The notes below the pieces were generated by a model. That model did not search any database, was not told the DNA's origin, and saw nothing but the letters and a program-made list of their open reading frames with translations. Shown in pieces: positions 8,972-18,332 of a stretch of 64,000 bases of DNA (positions are counted from its first letter, which is position 1; the number at the start of each line of letters is the position of its first letter). The stretch lies in the NCBI RefSeq assembly GCF_900478135.1, contig NZ_LS483470.1, positions 3,587,501-3,651,500 on the forward strand, read 5' to 3'. Origin of the DNA: Leminorella richardii (GTDB lineage: Bacteria > Pseudomonadota > Gammaproteobacteria > Enterobacterales > Enterobacteriaceae). Made by a program: the position numbers and the translations under genes.

Positions 8972-9879
8972 ATGACGCGTAAAGACGGACTGCTGGCGCT
9001 ACTGGTGGTGGTGATATGGGGTATTAACTTCGTCGCTATAAAAATGGGTCTCCAGAACATGCCGCCGCTGCTGCTGGCCGGTCTGCGCTTCCTGCTGGTT
9101 GCCGTTCCCGCAATGATTTTATTCCTCGCCCAAAGATCCCGCTATCTCTTCTCTTAGGGTACGGATTAACCATTAGCTTCGGCCAATTTGCGTTTCTGTT
9201 TAGCGCTATCAAGTTCGGCATGCCCGCGGGACTAGCCTCTTTGGTGCTTCAGGCTCAGGCTTTTTTTACTATTATTCTCGGTGCGCTGGCGTTTGGAGAG
9301 CGTCTACAGGCTAAGCAGTTTATCGGCATTGCGCTGGCGATCGTCGGTATTTTGGTGCTGATTGAAGGCAGCGTCAGCGATGGGCAATCGGTGACCGTTG
9401 TCGGCTTTTTACTTACGCTGGGCGGCGCGTTTTGCTGGGCAAGCGGCAACATCTTTAATAAAAAGATCATGCTGCTGCCTGAACGCCCGCCAATCATGTC
9501 GCTCGTCGTTTGGAGCGCGCTGGTGCCCATCGTGCCGTTCTTTATTGCCAGCTACCTGTTTGAAGGGATAGATACCATCCAGCAAAGTCTGGCCGCCATT
9601 AATATGACAACGGTGCTCTCTCTCGTCTATCTGGCCTTTCTTTCGACTATCGTTGGCTATGGCCTATGGGGAACGCTGCTGGGGCGCTATGAAACCTGGC
9701 GAGTGGCGCCGCTGTCGCTGTTAGTTCCCGTTGTGGGTATGGCAAGCGCCGCGCTGTTTTTAGACGAAACGCTTTCCCTGACTCAAATTTCAGGAGCGGC
9801 GCTGGTCATGGCGGGCCTGTACATTAACGTGTTTGGCCTAAAGATCCGCTACCGTATGCGAAAGGCCTCTTCAAACTAA
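8972..9879 (+). CDS. EamA/DMT-family exporter (single-base frameshift in the sequence)
   Basis: Ten-helix drug/metabolite transporter of the EamA family, resembling the amino-acid or O-acetylserine/cysteine exporters. The N-terminal part (8972-9157) has the typical start VVVIWGINFVAIKMGL. The reading frame is then lost near 9123-9126; restoring one base gives continuous RPKIPLSLLLGYGLTISFGQ joined to the main part, which continues to 9879 with FLDETLSLTQISGAALVMAG near the end. All other family features are intact, so I read one gene of about 302 residues with a one-base deletion. Whether the lesion is real or a sequencing error cannot be told from this sequence. The substrate is unknown. Confidence 0.85.
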
Positions 9880-10032
9880 AATTCGCCGTTTCACCTTCAA
9901 AAATACCGTTTATTCTGCCAGCCGCGCCTCACGTTGAAGCGCGGCAAAATGATTGCTTTTTGTTATTAAAACTATAGAGATATAATCAATGAAAATAGTT
10001 TCAATAAAAAATCAATGATACTGGGGATCTCT

Positions 10033-10419
10033 ATGAAGAAAATGGCCATTTTAGCGTTGACCGTGCTGTCTATAGCCGGATGCGCCTCTAAATACTCCAT
10101 CTTGACGCAATACCACAATCAGTGCGACGCAGCCAATCCCGATCCGGAAGCCTACGTAGGCTACGTTAACTGTATGAACACCATGGTTAGCCTTGATCCA
10201 AAAATCAGCCGCGGCAGTGGCACAATCAATATCATGGCTTATGCCAACCAGCTAAGGCTACAGGTACAAGAACACAAAATGACCGGAACAGACGCCCGAA
10301 AAGAGCTCCAAAACAAATATTCGCGCATAAAGTTCATTTACAGTCTTCCCCAACAGCAGGATACACCTCTAGCGCCTTCTACTCAGGATGCACCCCTAGC
10401 ACCTTCTCCTGTTAAATAA
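10033..10419 (+). CDS. Small predicted lipoprotein, unknown function
   Basis: 128-residue protein with a lipoprotein signal: MKKMAILALTVLSIAGC, where LSIAGC is a good lipobox with the lipidated cysteine near residue 17. After Ala-Ser at +2/+3 the mature part contains three more cysteines and ends in a low-complexity tail where the unit (T/S)Q-D-(T/A)PLAPS occurs twice. I do not recognise the family. Start at ATG 10033, preceded by GGGGA; an ATG at 10015 lacks a binding site. Upstream DNA is AT-rich. The +2 Ala suggests sorting to the outer membrane by the Lol system. Confidence 0.75.
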   Translation: MKKMAILALTVLSIAGCASKYSILTQYHNQCDAANPDPEAYVGYVNCMNTMVSLDPKISRGSGTINIMAYANQLRLQVQEHKMTGTDARKELQNKYSRIKFIYSLPQQQDTPLAPSTQDAPLAPSPVK

Positions 10420-10814
10420 CTCACCGCATTCAACCTCACCCTTGGGTGGGGTTGAGCGCTATATCACACCTTAAAAAATCTTGCCTCGCCTCTTACAACC
10501 CTTTCCATTACATTAGGCTCGCTTTATTTTTCCCTATTAACCTCTATCAAGGCTGGCCTATTGCAGATTTTGTCAAATCAATAAACGTTGCCGCGTAATG
10601 CGCCCACGTTAATTCCCTTGCTGAACGCTCAGGCGGATCGGCAGCGGAACTTGATTGCACAAAATTCCGGTACGCCTTGTTCACTCGTGTCTTCTTTTAA
10701 GTAATGAACTGCGCACACCGCTTTTCTCCTTCGTATCGGATTTTGTGCTCCCTAAATTTCGGCGACTCACCGAGATAAATAGCAGTACAGAATAGACATA
10801 CAAGGAATACCTTC
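10420..10814. other. Gene-free interval
   Basis: 395 bases without a convincing gene. A short imperfect hairpin (CTCACCC-ttg-GGTGGGG) near 10434-10452 could terminate the lipoprotein gene. Nothing else is recognisable. Confidence 0.5.
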
Positions 10815-11654
10815 ATGCCCCTCAGCGATCTGATTTACCGCAGGCCTCTTCTTACCGTCGACTCAGGAAGTGGTAAAATCCCCTGGAACGAACCTGAGTT
10901 CAGCGCCCGCATGCTCAAAAACCACCTCAGTCAGGAACACGACTGGGCCAGTCGCCGCGCATCGATTATCGGACAGCACGCTGACTGGATAGCCCGTCAC
11001 CTTCCGCCGACGTCTCACATTCTCGACCTCGGCTGTGGCCCCGGCCTGTACTTACAGGCGTTGGCTCAACGCGGCTACCGGTGCAGCGGCGTCGACTTTT
11101 CCCCAGCGGCTATCGACTACGCGTGCAAAAGAGCGCAGGAAGAGGCTCTGGTTATCGACTATTGCTGCGAAGACGTAAGAAGCTTTTCGCCACAGGGGCG
11201 TTACGACTTCATTATGATGACCTTTGGCGAACTGAACGTCTTTCGGCGAAGCGACGCTGTGCAGTTAATCCAAAAGGCTGCCTCTTGGCTCACGCCAAAC
11301 GGTCAACTACTGATCGAAGTCCACGCATGGGATGAGGTTTATCGTCAGGGCCAGCAGGCTCCTACGTGGGAGACACTGCCAACCGGGCTATTTTCAGAAC
11401 GCCCTCACCTGCTCCTAACCGAGAGCGCCTGGGATGAACAGCAGTCGATAGCCTCTACCGCCTGGTGGGTTATCGACGCTCATTCTGAAGTGGCTTTTTT
11501 TACCAGTCATATGCAGGCTTGGGAAAACAAAGAGTATTTGGAAATGCTAAACAGCTCGGGTTTTAGCGACGTCTTTCAGCTGCAGGATACCGAATGGCCG
11601 GTAGGAGAAGGATTCACCAACAGGCTGTTTGCTCTTTGTGGAAGGCTGTCGTAA
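10815..11654 (+). CDS. Class I SAM-dependent methyltransferase
   Basis: 279 residues with a Rossmann-type SAM-binding domain: motif I ILDLGCGPGLYLQAL near residue 73, an acidic residue ending strand 2 in CSGVDFSPAAID, and the post-II region CEDVRSF followed by YDFIMMTFGELNV. The preceding segment (residues 1-60) carries a run of charged residues usual for the cyclopropane/ubiquinone-like group. The C-terminal third (about 185-279) is a beta-rich cap with SAWDEQQSIASTAWWVID. The substrate cannot be inferred. The gene stands alone; the next gene is convergent. Confidence 0.82.
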   Translation: MPLSDLIYRRPLLTVDSGSGKIPWNEPEFSARMLKNHLSQEHDWASRRASIIGQHADWIARHLPPTSHILDLGCGPGLYLQALAQRGYRCSGVDFSPAAIDYACKRAQEEALVIDYCCEDVRSFSPQGRYDFIMMTFGELNVFRRSDAVQLIQKAASWLTPNGQLLIEVHAWDEVYRQGQQAPTWETLPTGLFSERPHLLLTESAWDEQQSIASTAWWVIDAHSEVAFFTSHMQAWENKEYLEMLNSSGFSDVFQLQDTEWPVGEGFTNRLFALCGRLS

Positions 11655-11727
11655 CAACTTCGACAGCAAGGGAATAAAACCGGAGGGGAAGGATGTTCAC
11701 AGTAGTCATAACGCCTTCCCCTACCTT

Positions 11728-12303
11728 CTACTCTTCCCGCAATCGAACGATCGTGTCGATAAGAGCTGAGCAGGTTACCGCCAGTCGCTTTTCATATTTC
11801 TGCATATGGTCAATCAGGCTGCGCAAATTGGACAGCTCCTGCACCGTGTAGGAGACTGCGCCGGGCGTCTTCAGGATGTTACGATAGTCAGTAGGGTTGG
11901 CGTTTAACAGCACGATAGCGTCTCTATTCGGGAGCCGCTTGGCGGCAAAGTGCGCCAGCAGGTTTCTCTGAGGGCGGCAGCGCTTAATCTCGTCCAAATC
12001 GGCTCGAAACGCGTTCAGCGCCTTCTCGGTCATATAGGGAGCGCAGTTGTCCTTTATGGCGTCAATCATACGGTGTATAGACAGCTTGCCGCTGATCTTT
12101 GGCGCATTAAAAGAGGGCATTGACGAAAGGAACGCGTACAGGCGCTGAATATTAAAGTCCATAAAGTTATAGACTTGCACATACAGCCCGACAAGGATGA
12201 AATCATCTTTGCCAAGGTTTTCAAGCTCGCCAATATCCAACTGGCGAAACGCATCATTCAGGGTGATATTTTCCGTTGTGTCTATTTCGTCTGGCGAAGA
12301 CAT
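11728..12303 (-). CDS. Uncharacterised protein with a HEPN-like RNLLAH motif
   Basis: 191-residue acidic, mostly alpha-helical protein with no signal peptide or membrane segment. I do not recognise the family. A segment near residue 113 reads RPQRNLLAHF, which fits the R-x4-6-H signature of HEPN-fold proteins (many of them RNases or nucleotidyltransferase partners), embedded in helices as in that fold. That resemblance is only a motif match. No partner toxin or antitoxin gene is adjacent: the neighbours are a methyltransferase (convergent) and a CPBP protease (same strand, 110 bases upstream). Confidence 0.7.
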   Translation of the reverse strand: MSSPDEIDTTENITLNDAFRQLDIGELENLGKDDFILVGLYVQVYNFMDFNIQRLYAFLSSMPSFNAPKISGKLSIHRMIDAIKDNCAPYMTEKALNAFRADLDEIKRCRPQRNLLAHFAAKRLPNRDAIVLLNANPTDYRNILKTPGAVSYTVQELSNLRSLIDHMQKYEKRLAVTCSALIDTIVRLREE

Positions 12304-12414
12304 ATCGTTATCCCGCTATTTCAGCGCAAATATTGATGAATGAATGCGTTAGGGTATATCAAAATAAGGCTGAGTATTCAAACGACATGCCTACACTCGC
12401 TGACTAAGAAAAAC

Positions 12415-13059
12415 CTACAGCAGCGTAGCGGCAGCACTCAAACCGTTAAACATCCCGTGAAGGATAATCGGTACAATCAGCCCGCGCGTATGGATCCGAA
12501 CGACACAGAGCATCGCTGAGAAAATAAATAACCATACGAACGTCGTCGGCATCACATACTGAGAGTGGATGAGAGAAAAAATTAAAGACGTCGAGACAAT
12601 GCCCGCCGTTTTCGCATGCGGTCCCCAGCCAATGCTGGCGTTTAGCAGCAGCCCCCGAAAGATAATCTCTTCATTGATAGGCGCTAAAACAACGAACGTT
12701 ATCGCCAGCGCCACTTTTACCATCGGAGAATAGGCCGGCAGTTCACCTATCCAAGGTTCAGCTCGCCCAAACAGAGCATGAACCACCACTAATCCAAACA
12801 GCGCCAGTATCGGCATTGGCAGATCGCGCCATGCTAGCCGTCCCAAAGGTAAAAAGAAGTAGCGCTTTGAATACTGATGCCAAAAAATCAGCGCACACGG
12901 CAACAGTAGGCAAAGATGCATCACCACCACCGCCAGCCCCGACTGATAAAGCGAGCTATAGCCGGGTATCAGCAGCGCAGCGTAAGAAAGGACATACCAG
13001 CAGACGAACGCCGCTAGGCAAAAGAAGGTATGGTGCGCTCTATCCAGTTGATTATTCAT
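12415..13059 (-). CDS. CPBP-family intramembrane metalloprotease
   Basis: About 214 residues with seven to eight hydrophobic segments and the diagnostic CPBP (Abi/CAAX-like) motifs: EEIIFR (motif 1, paired glutamates and arginine), FSLIH (motif 2, FxxxH), and a C-terminal HGMFN (motif 4-like histidine/asparagine). Such proteins cleave substrates in the membrane, and some bacterial members act in bacteriocin maturation or immunity. No bacteriocin gene is visible here. I place the start at ATG 13059 (MNNQLDRAHH), which gives a compact cytosolic N terminus; a longer reading frame begins at 13140. Confidence 0.85.
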   Translation of the reverse strand: MNNQLDRAHHTFFCLAAFVCWYVLSYAALLIPGYSSLYQSGLAVVVMHLCLLLPCALIFWHQYSKRYFFLPLGRLAWRDLPMPILALFGLVVVHALFGRAEPWIGELPAYSPMVKVALAITFVVLAPINEEIIFRGLLLNASIGWGPHAKTAGIVSTSLIFSLIHSQYVMPTTFVWLFIFSAMLCVVRIHTRGLIVPIILHGMFNGLSAAATLL

Positions 13060-13174
13060 ATTGCTCGCTGACTGTCCCTGCCAAATACAGGCGAGTTCAA
13101 GCCCGCATCCGTTTGACGGCATATTAGTTTCGATGAGCATTATAAATAATCGGCCAATAAACGTCTTATAAAAA

Positions 13175-13205
13175 CGGTAACCCGTCCCTTAAGGACGAGC
13201 TACCG
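13175..13205 (-). terminator. Rho-independent terminator of the aspA-dcu operon
   Basis: Long imperfect stem CGGTAaCccGTCC-cttaa-GGACgaGcTACCG. On the minus strand it is followed by TTTTTATAAG, 17 bases beyond the Dcu carrier stop codon. Confidence 0.8.
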
Positions 13206-13221
13206 CTAATCACTGCAACGG

Positions 13222-14520
13222 CTACAGAACCAGCTTGGAAAGCACAAAACCAAACGGCACGGCACAAACTATCGAGATACATCCCGGTAAAAAGAACGGG
13301 TGATTAACCACTTTTGAGCCGTTCCAGCGCTTGCTTAAAAACGAGCCCGTATCATCCGTGGCAATAGCAAACGCAGTGGTTGGATAAATATTAGTGATAT
13401 ACAGCGCACTCACGGCGACAAACCCAGCCAAAATCGCGTTAGGGCTGATACCAATCGACGCGGCAATCGGCATCAGCAGCGCGCAGGTCGCCCCTTGGCT
13501 AAACAGCATTGAGCTGGTAAAGAAAAATACCACCGCCAGCAGCGCCGGATATTCCCTCAGCATCTCCTGTGCCAAATCCTTAATTTCAGGCACGTGTACA
13601 CCGATAATTGTACTGCTTAACCAAACGATCCCTAACACCACAACCAGTGATTCTGCCCCAGATTTAAATAAAGGCGTTTCTTTAATGTCTTTGAATTCGA
13701 TTTTACAAACAAATATCGTCACCGTAGACACGATAAACATCGTAATAATAATCAGATCGCGAGAGCTGATTGTGTGGTGAATAATGGGTTTAAACAGCAG
13801 CATACAGACAACGAAAAGTACCCCTAGCAGAAAAATACCTACCGAAAGCCGGGCGTTTTTCTTAACCAGTACGTCTTCTGGTTTGCGCACGTTAACCAGA
13901 TTCGCTTTTAGCCGTTCTTGGTAAATAGGGTCGTCTGCCAAATTACAGCCCTGCTTACTGGCAATAAATGCCGCAACCAGCATGGCAAACAGCGCCGTTG
14001 GGAAGATAACTAACAGTGCGGAGCCGAAGCTCACACCCATACCTTCTACCGTTGCGTACATAATCGCCGTTGCGGCCGAAATAGGCGATGCGGTAATAGC
14101 AAGCTGTGAAGCCACTACCGCAGAGCTCAGCGGCTGGCTTGGTCGAATACCGTTTTCTTTCGCCACTTCCTGAATAACGTTAAGTACAGACATGGCGGTA
14201 TATCCCGTTCCCGATAAAACGGTTAATACAAACGTGACGCTTGGAGCAAGAATATTTAAATATCGGGGATGATTGCGTAATAGTCTATCGGTAAAGTTAA
14301 CTAAGTAATTCATTCCTCCAGCCTGCTGCATGACGGCTAAGGCAATAATAACAGCAAGAATAATCAGCATGACGTCAATAGGCGGATCGCCTGCCGGTAT
14401 TCCCAGAATAAATACCGCAATACCAAGCCCAACGCCGCCTGCAAAGCCTACGCCAATGCCGCCCCATCGGGCTGCGACCATGATCGTGCCCAATAGCAAT
14501 ACTATATGTAGTATTAACAT
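13222..14520 (-). CDS. Anaerobic C4-dicarboxylate transporter, DcuA/DcuB family
   Basis: 432-residue inner-membrane carrier with about ten hydrophobic segments. The long N-terminal half with IILAVIIALAVMQQAGGMNY and VLTVLSGTGYTAMSVLNV is typical of DcuA/DcuB, which exchange fumarate, aspartate or malate for succinate in anaerobic growth. It follows aspA on the same strand, as dcuA follows aspA in E. coli, so DcuA (aspartate-fumarate exchange) is the more likely assignment; I leave the symbol open because DcuA and DcuB cannot be separated by eye. Start at ATG 14520, with GGAG six bases upstream; the ATG at 14532 precedes that site. Confidence 0.9.
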   Translation of the reverse strand: MLILHIVLLLGTIMVAARWGGIGVGFAGGVGLGIAVFILGIPAGDPPIDVMLIILAVIIALAVMQQAGGMNYLVNFTDRLLRNHPRYLNILAPSVTFVLTVLSGTGYTAMSVLNVIQEVAKENGIRPSQPLSSAVVASQLAITASPISAATAIMYATVEGMGVSFGSALLVIFPTALFAMLVAAFIASKQGCNLADDPIYQERLKANLVNVRKPEDVLVKKNARLSVGIFLLGVLFVVCMLLFKPIIHHTISSRDLIIITMFIVSTVTIFVCKIEFKDIKETPLFKSGAESLVVVLGIVWLSSTIIGVHVPEIKDLAQEMLREYPALLAVVFFFTSSMLFSQGATCALLMPIAASIGISPNAILAGFVAVSALYITNIYPTTAFAIATDDTGSFLSKRWNGSKVVNHPFFLPGCISIVCAVPFGFVLSKLVL

Positions 14521-14733
14521 ATTATTCTCCATCTCGTTGTCGTTATATTTCTAGGGTTAAGCGACTATTATTTTTTTCCTTCTGTCTCTCCTGTTGTCTT
14601 TCTCTACTATCTTTCTCTACTCTCTTCCCTGCGGTCTCTCCTAAATAGGAAGCAAAGTCTCCCCGCGCCATGGATAGATTGACTATCCATGGCTAAATAA
14701 AAATCAGTGTTCTGCTTTTATTTCTACGGTGAG

Positions 14734-16164
14734 TTAATGTGTTTCGCTTTCATCCTGATAGCGTTTCAGCGCAGCGGCGCTCTTTTTCGGATCGGTCATC
14801 ACCATCGGATCCAGAAGATAGTCAGCCTGCTCCGGCATCAACAGCTTCTCTTCCAGAACAATCTCTCTGACGCTGCACTTTTTCCCATAGGCCGCCTTGG
14901 CGACGCGCGAACCCACCTGATAGCCAAACAGCGATGAGATCACCGTTGCCAGCGCGGTACTTTCCCGCGCATAGCGCTCGCTCACCTCTTCGTTAATCTC
15001 AATAGCTGCCAGACACTTATCAATAAACAGCGGAATCACGCGGGTCAGTAAAGTGCAGGATTCAAACAGCGCCTTAATGATAACGGGCTCCCAAACGTTG
15101 AGATCCAGCTCCCCTCCTTCCACCGCCATCGTCACGACGACGTCGTTACCGATGACCTGATAGGCCACCTGATTGACCAGCTCTGGCATCACAGGGTTGA
15201 TTTTCCCCGGCATAATGGAAGAGCCCGGCTGAACAGCAGGCACTCTGATTTCATTAAAGCCCGCGCGCGGCCCTGAGCCCTGAATGCGAAAATCTGTTGC
15301 CATTTTTGATAAAAAGGCCGCGATTTTTTTCAACTGTGCTGAAATATCGAGGTAAAAGTCACCGTTTTGTAGGCCGTCAAAGAAGTCGTCTTCCGGGCAG
15401 TATTTTTCTCCCGTTACGGCTTCAAGACGCTGATAAACGGCTTCCAAATAGCCCTCATGAGTAGACAGGCCCGTACCTATCGCCGTCGCACCCAGCGGCA
15501 AGGACAGCGCGTCCTCATTAGCCAGCGTCAGGCGTTCAACCAGTCTGGCAACCTGTGAACGATAGCCGCCAAACTGCTGACCGAAAGTCATCGGCACCGC
15601 GTCCTGCAGGCAGGTACGACCGAGTTTAACCTTGTTTTCAAACGCCTTGCTCTTTTCCGCCAGCGCTGCTTCCAATTTCTGAAGCTCGTCAATCAGCCGT
15701 TTCACGTTAACGCGACAGGTCATTTTCATCGCCGCCGGGATCACGTCGTTCGTTGACTGCCCCATATTGACGTGCGTATTAGGATGAACGGCATCGTAGC
15801 CTATTTTGCCGGTCATGATTTCATTCGCCCGGTTGGCCACCACCTCATTCATATTCATATTGGTCGAGGTGCCGCCGCCGCCCTGAAAAATATCGATAGG
15901 GAAATGTGCGTCAAGCGCACCGTCCATCACTTCAGCAGACGCCTTGACGATAGCATCTGCAATCCCGGCATCCAGCGCACCAATCTGCGTGTTAGCCTGT
16001 GCCGCCGCCAGTTTGATGGCGGCGATTGACCATAGAAAGAAGGGAACGTCTACCGCCGTTTGGCCGGAGACCGAAAAGTTCTCCACCGCCCGCTGCGTCT
16101 GAATTCCATAGTAGGCATCGTCCGGAATCATTAACGTTCCTAATAAATCTGTGTCCTTTCGCAT
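14734..16164 (-). CDS. aspA: Aspartate ammonia-lyase AspA
   Basis: Deaminates L-aspartate to fumarate plus ammonia, feeding anaerobic fumarate respiration. 476 residues (E. coli 478). Superfamily signatures are all visible: GTSTNMNMNEV near residue 100, the TNDVIP segment near residue 140, and the catalytic flexible loop GSSIMPGKINPVMPE near residue 319. Start MRKDTDLLGTLMIPDDAYYG matches other AspA proteins. It heads a two-gene unit with the Dcu carrier; the FNR-like box about 70 bases upstream of the start supports anaerobic induction. It is divergent from a LysR-type regulator. Confidence 0.93.
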   Translation of the reverse strand: MRKDTDLLGTLMIPDDAYYGIQTQRAVENFSVSGQTAVDVPFFLWSIAAIKLAAAQANTQIGALDAGIADAIVKASAEVMDGALDAHFPIDIFQGGGGTSTNMNMNEVVANRANEIMTGKIGYDAVHPNTHVNMGQSTNDVIPAAMKMTCRVNVKRLIDELQKLEAALAEKSKAFENKVKLGRTCLQDAVPMTFGQQFGGYRSQVARLVERLTLANEDALSLPLGATAIGTGLSTHEGYLEAVYQRLEAVTGEKYCPEDDFFDGLQNGDFYLDISAQLKKIAAFLSKMATDFRIQGSGPRAGFNEIRVPAVQPGSSIMPGKINPVMPELVNQVAYQVIGNDVVVTMAVEGGELDLNVWEPVIIKALFESCTLLTRVIPLFIDKCLAAIEINEEVSERYARESTALATVISSLFGYQVGSRVAKAAYGKKCSVREIVLEEKLLMPEQADYLLDPMVMTDPKKSAAALKRYQDESETH

Positions 16165-16227
16165 AAAAAAGCCTCATCAAGTAAATAGTCAACGTTTGCA
16201 ATGTACGCGTTAACGAATAGAGAAAAG

Positions 16228-16241
16228 CTGATCCACATCAA
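16228..16241. promoter_or_regulatory. FNR-like box upstream of aspA
   Basis: CTGAT-ccac-ATCAA matches the FNR consensus TTGAT-N4-ATCAA at 9 of 10 defined positions. It lies in the divergent aspA/LysR interval, about 70 bases upstream of the aspA start, which fits an activating position for anaerobic control of a fumarate-producing gene. Confidence 0.65.
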
Positions 16242-16306
16242 TGAAAAAAAATTACAAAAAACATAGATATAGTTTATTAAAAATTCTAATAGTTAAAGCC
16301 CTCTCT

Positions 16307-17254
16307 ATGAAAGAAATCCTTTTTGACTTTAGGCAAATTCAGGCGTTTCTGGCGGTCGTTGAAACCGGCGCATTCACTTCAGCAGCCAAGAAACTAGGGC
16401 TGACCCAGTCCTCTATTTCTCAGCAAATCGCCAATCTGGAAAGCGCGCTGGATACGGAACTGATTAACCGCTCTCAGCGGCCTATTCAAATGACTGTGAC
16501 CGGGCAAGAGCTCTATCGACTGGGTACTAAGCTGGTCAATGAAGGAAAGTATTTACAGGATCGCCTCAACGCCATTCGCCAAGGGCAAATCTCCCACCTG
16601 AGGATCGGCTTTGTTGACTCAATCAGCAAGACAGTCGGTCTGGATATTCTTCAGTTTCTACAGCCGAAAGTTAAACACGTCTACCAAATCACCGGAACGG
16701 CTGCCGGCCTGCTGAGTGCGCTGACCAAAGGTGAAATCAATCTTGCGATCACCATGATGCATACAGAAATGCCCAGCAGCGTAAAAATGTACCCGCTGAT
16801 CGAAGAGGAGTTTCTGTGCATCTGCCCCAAAGACTGGCCGGAAACTTGCCTGGAAGACCTGTGTCAAAATCGGGACTACATTGCCTATACCAGTAACACG
16901 CCAACGGGCATGCAGACGCTCAACTGGCTGAAGTGGAACAACCTTCACCCCAACATTCAGTTTGAAATTACCGACGCAGACGACATCCTCAAGCTAATTG
17001 CCAAAGGCTACGGCTGGACGCTAACAACCCCGCTGTTTATCTCCATCGAACCGGCGCTATCAGAGAAGCTCAAGCTGGTCAAAATCGATCACAAAAAGGC
17101 GAATAGAAAAATCGTGCTGCTGTGCCGAGACGACGAACTGTCCGATTTTTATCAAACGCTGGCGCCAGAAGTGAAAAGTATTTTAGAAAAAATGCTGGAA
17201 AACAGGTTCTATCAGATGATGCGGGCAGAAGGGAAGGCGCTGGGGATCTTTTAG
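16307..17254 (+). CDS. LysR-family transcriptional regulator divergent from aspA
   Basis: 315 residues: N-terminal winged helix-turn-helix (FTSAAKKLGLTQSSISQQIA, about residues 22-41) and a C-terminal periplasmic-binding-type effector domain. I choose the ATG at 16307 (MKEILFDFRQIQAFLAVVE) because it gives the usual short lead to the DNA-binding domain; the reading frame extends upstream to 16241 but the extra 22 residues are basic and unlike the family. Divergence from aspA suggests that it controls aspA-dcu, perhaps sensing a dicarboxylate or aspartate. That is inference from position. Confidence 0.87.
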   Translation: MKEILFDFRQIQAFLAVVETGAFTSAAKKLGLTQSSISQQIANLESALDTELINRSQRPIQMTVTGQELYRLGTKLVNEGKYLQDRLNAIRQGQISHLRIGFVDSISKTVGLDILQFLQPKVKHVYQITGTAAGLLSALTKGEINLAITMMHTEMPSSVKMYPLIEEEFLCICPKDWPETCLEDLCQNRDYIAYTSNTPTGMQTLNWLKWNNLHPNIQFEITDADDILKLIAKGYGWTLTTPLFISIEPALSEKLKLVKIDHKKANRKIVLLCRDDELSDFYQTLAPEVKSILEKMLENRFYQMMRAEGKALGIF

Positions 17255-18332
17255 AGCATGCAATGCTAAATCGCCACTGAAATGTTGATAAAAACAAGGA
17301 AAGCATACCATTAACCATTGCCATGATAATAGTTTCAATTAGTTATCACGTCAGAGCGAGCTACATTTGCCTCTACCCATACCACCGGTAGTATTCCCCG
17401 CACATAAACGGACCTTTGAAAATAATGCTGTGATTTTCATAACAGCCTAACAAAAGACTGCGTTTCTGGCTTTCTTCCCCGTTAACCCACCGTCCCCTTC
17501 TAATACGCATCGTACGGCATACCCCATAAGGGCGACGGTGGCTGTTATTCATTCATCTTCTCCAGTATCGCTAAAAAGGAAATAAATGAGTCATTCAAAC
17601 CTGAAACCCGGTGAAAATTAAATAAATAATAACCAACCCGTGGGTTAAGATAGATAGAATCACCCTTAATAAATATTTACCTATCTCATTTTAAAAACAA
17701 ACCTCACGTTCACCTCACTCTAAAACAAACAACTCTTGTTTATTTTTTGTTTCTAAATACAGTGGGAACAATAACAAAAAGAAACTTTATTTTATTAGAA
17801 AATAATAAAATCTATAAAAAAAGTTTTATCAACTAAATAATCAAATGATTATCGTAAATAATATCACCCTAAGATCTTAACGTGATCATTACTTCTGGTT
17901 TTTTCAATTTATAAGGATTATTAATCTACATACACTCGATTGTGTGAAATTAAAGATCGTGTTTTAATGATGTTAAGCCGAGGAATACTGATTAAATAAA
18001 ATAATTTCAAATGTTATTTTAACCTTTGTTATCTGGAAAATAAAATAACAGAAAATGTGTTCAAAGATAGGGAGTCTTAGCACATTAAATAAAAAATTAT
18101 CAAAAATTAACTTTTTCAAAATTAAACGCGCATGAATCCACATGCGTGTTGTATGAATTATTCTCTCTAAAACATGGATGAGAATGATGACGTGAGCCCA
18201 TAGTGCCTGTTTATACGGGACCTATACCTGTTGCTCACGCAATAAGTGACATAAGCGTCCAAAAGTAAAGCGAGTGGCAGGACGGCTTATTTCAATTTAA
18301 ACGACAGTAGTACCAACAACATGGAGTTTGTT
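17255..18332. promoter_or_regulatory. Long AT-rich leader upstream of the fimbrial operon
   Basis: Over 1 kb with no supportable gene, markedly AT-rich from about 17580 to 18120 compared with its flanks. Inverted repeats seen: GCGCATG-aatcca-CATGCGtGT around 18126-18149, and CGTGAGC at 18191-18197 pairing with GCTCACG at 18233-18239. Such leaders usually bind H-NS and carry fimbrial control sites; no recombinase gene is adjacent, so a fim-type invertible switch is not shown. Confidence 0.5.

Noticed and set aside
18191..18239. fim-type invertible promoter
   Set aside because: The inverted repeats are short, and no FimB/FimE-type recombinase is adjacent; kept only as a regulatory suggestion.
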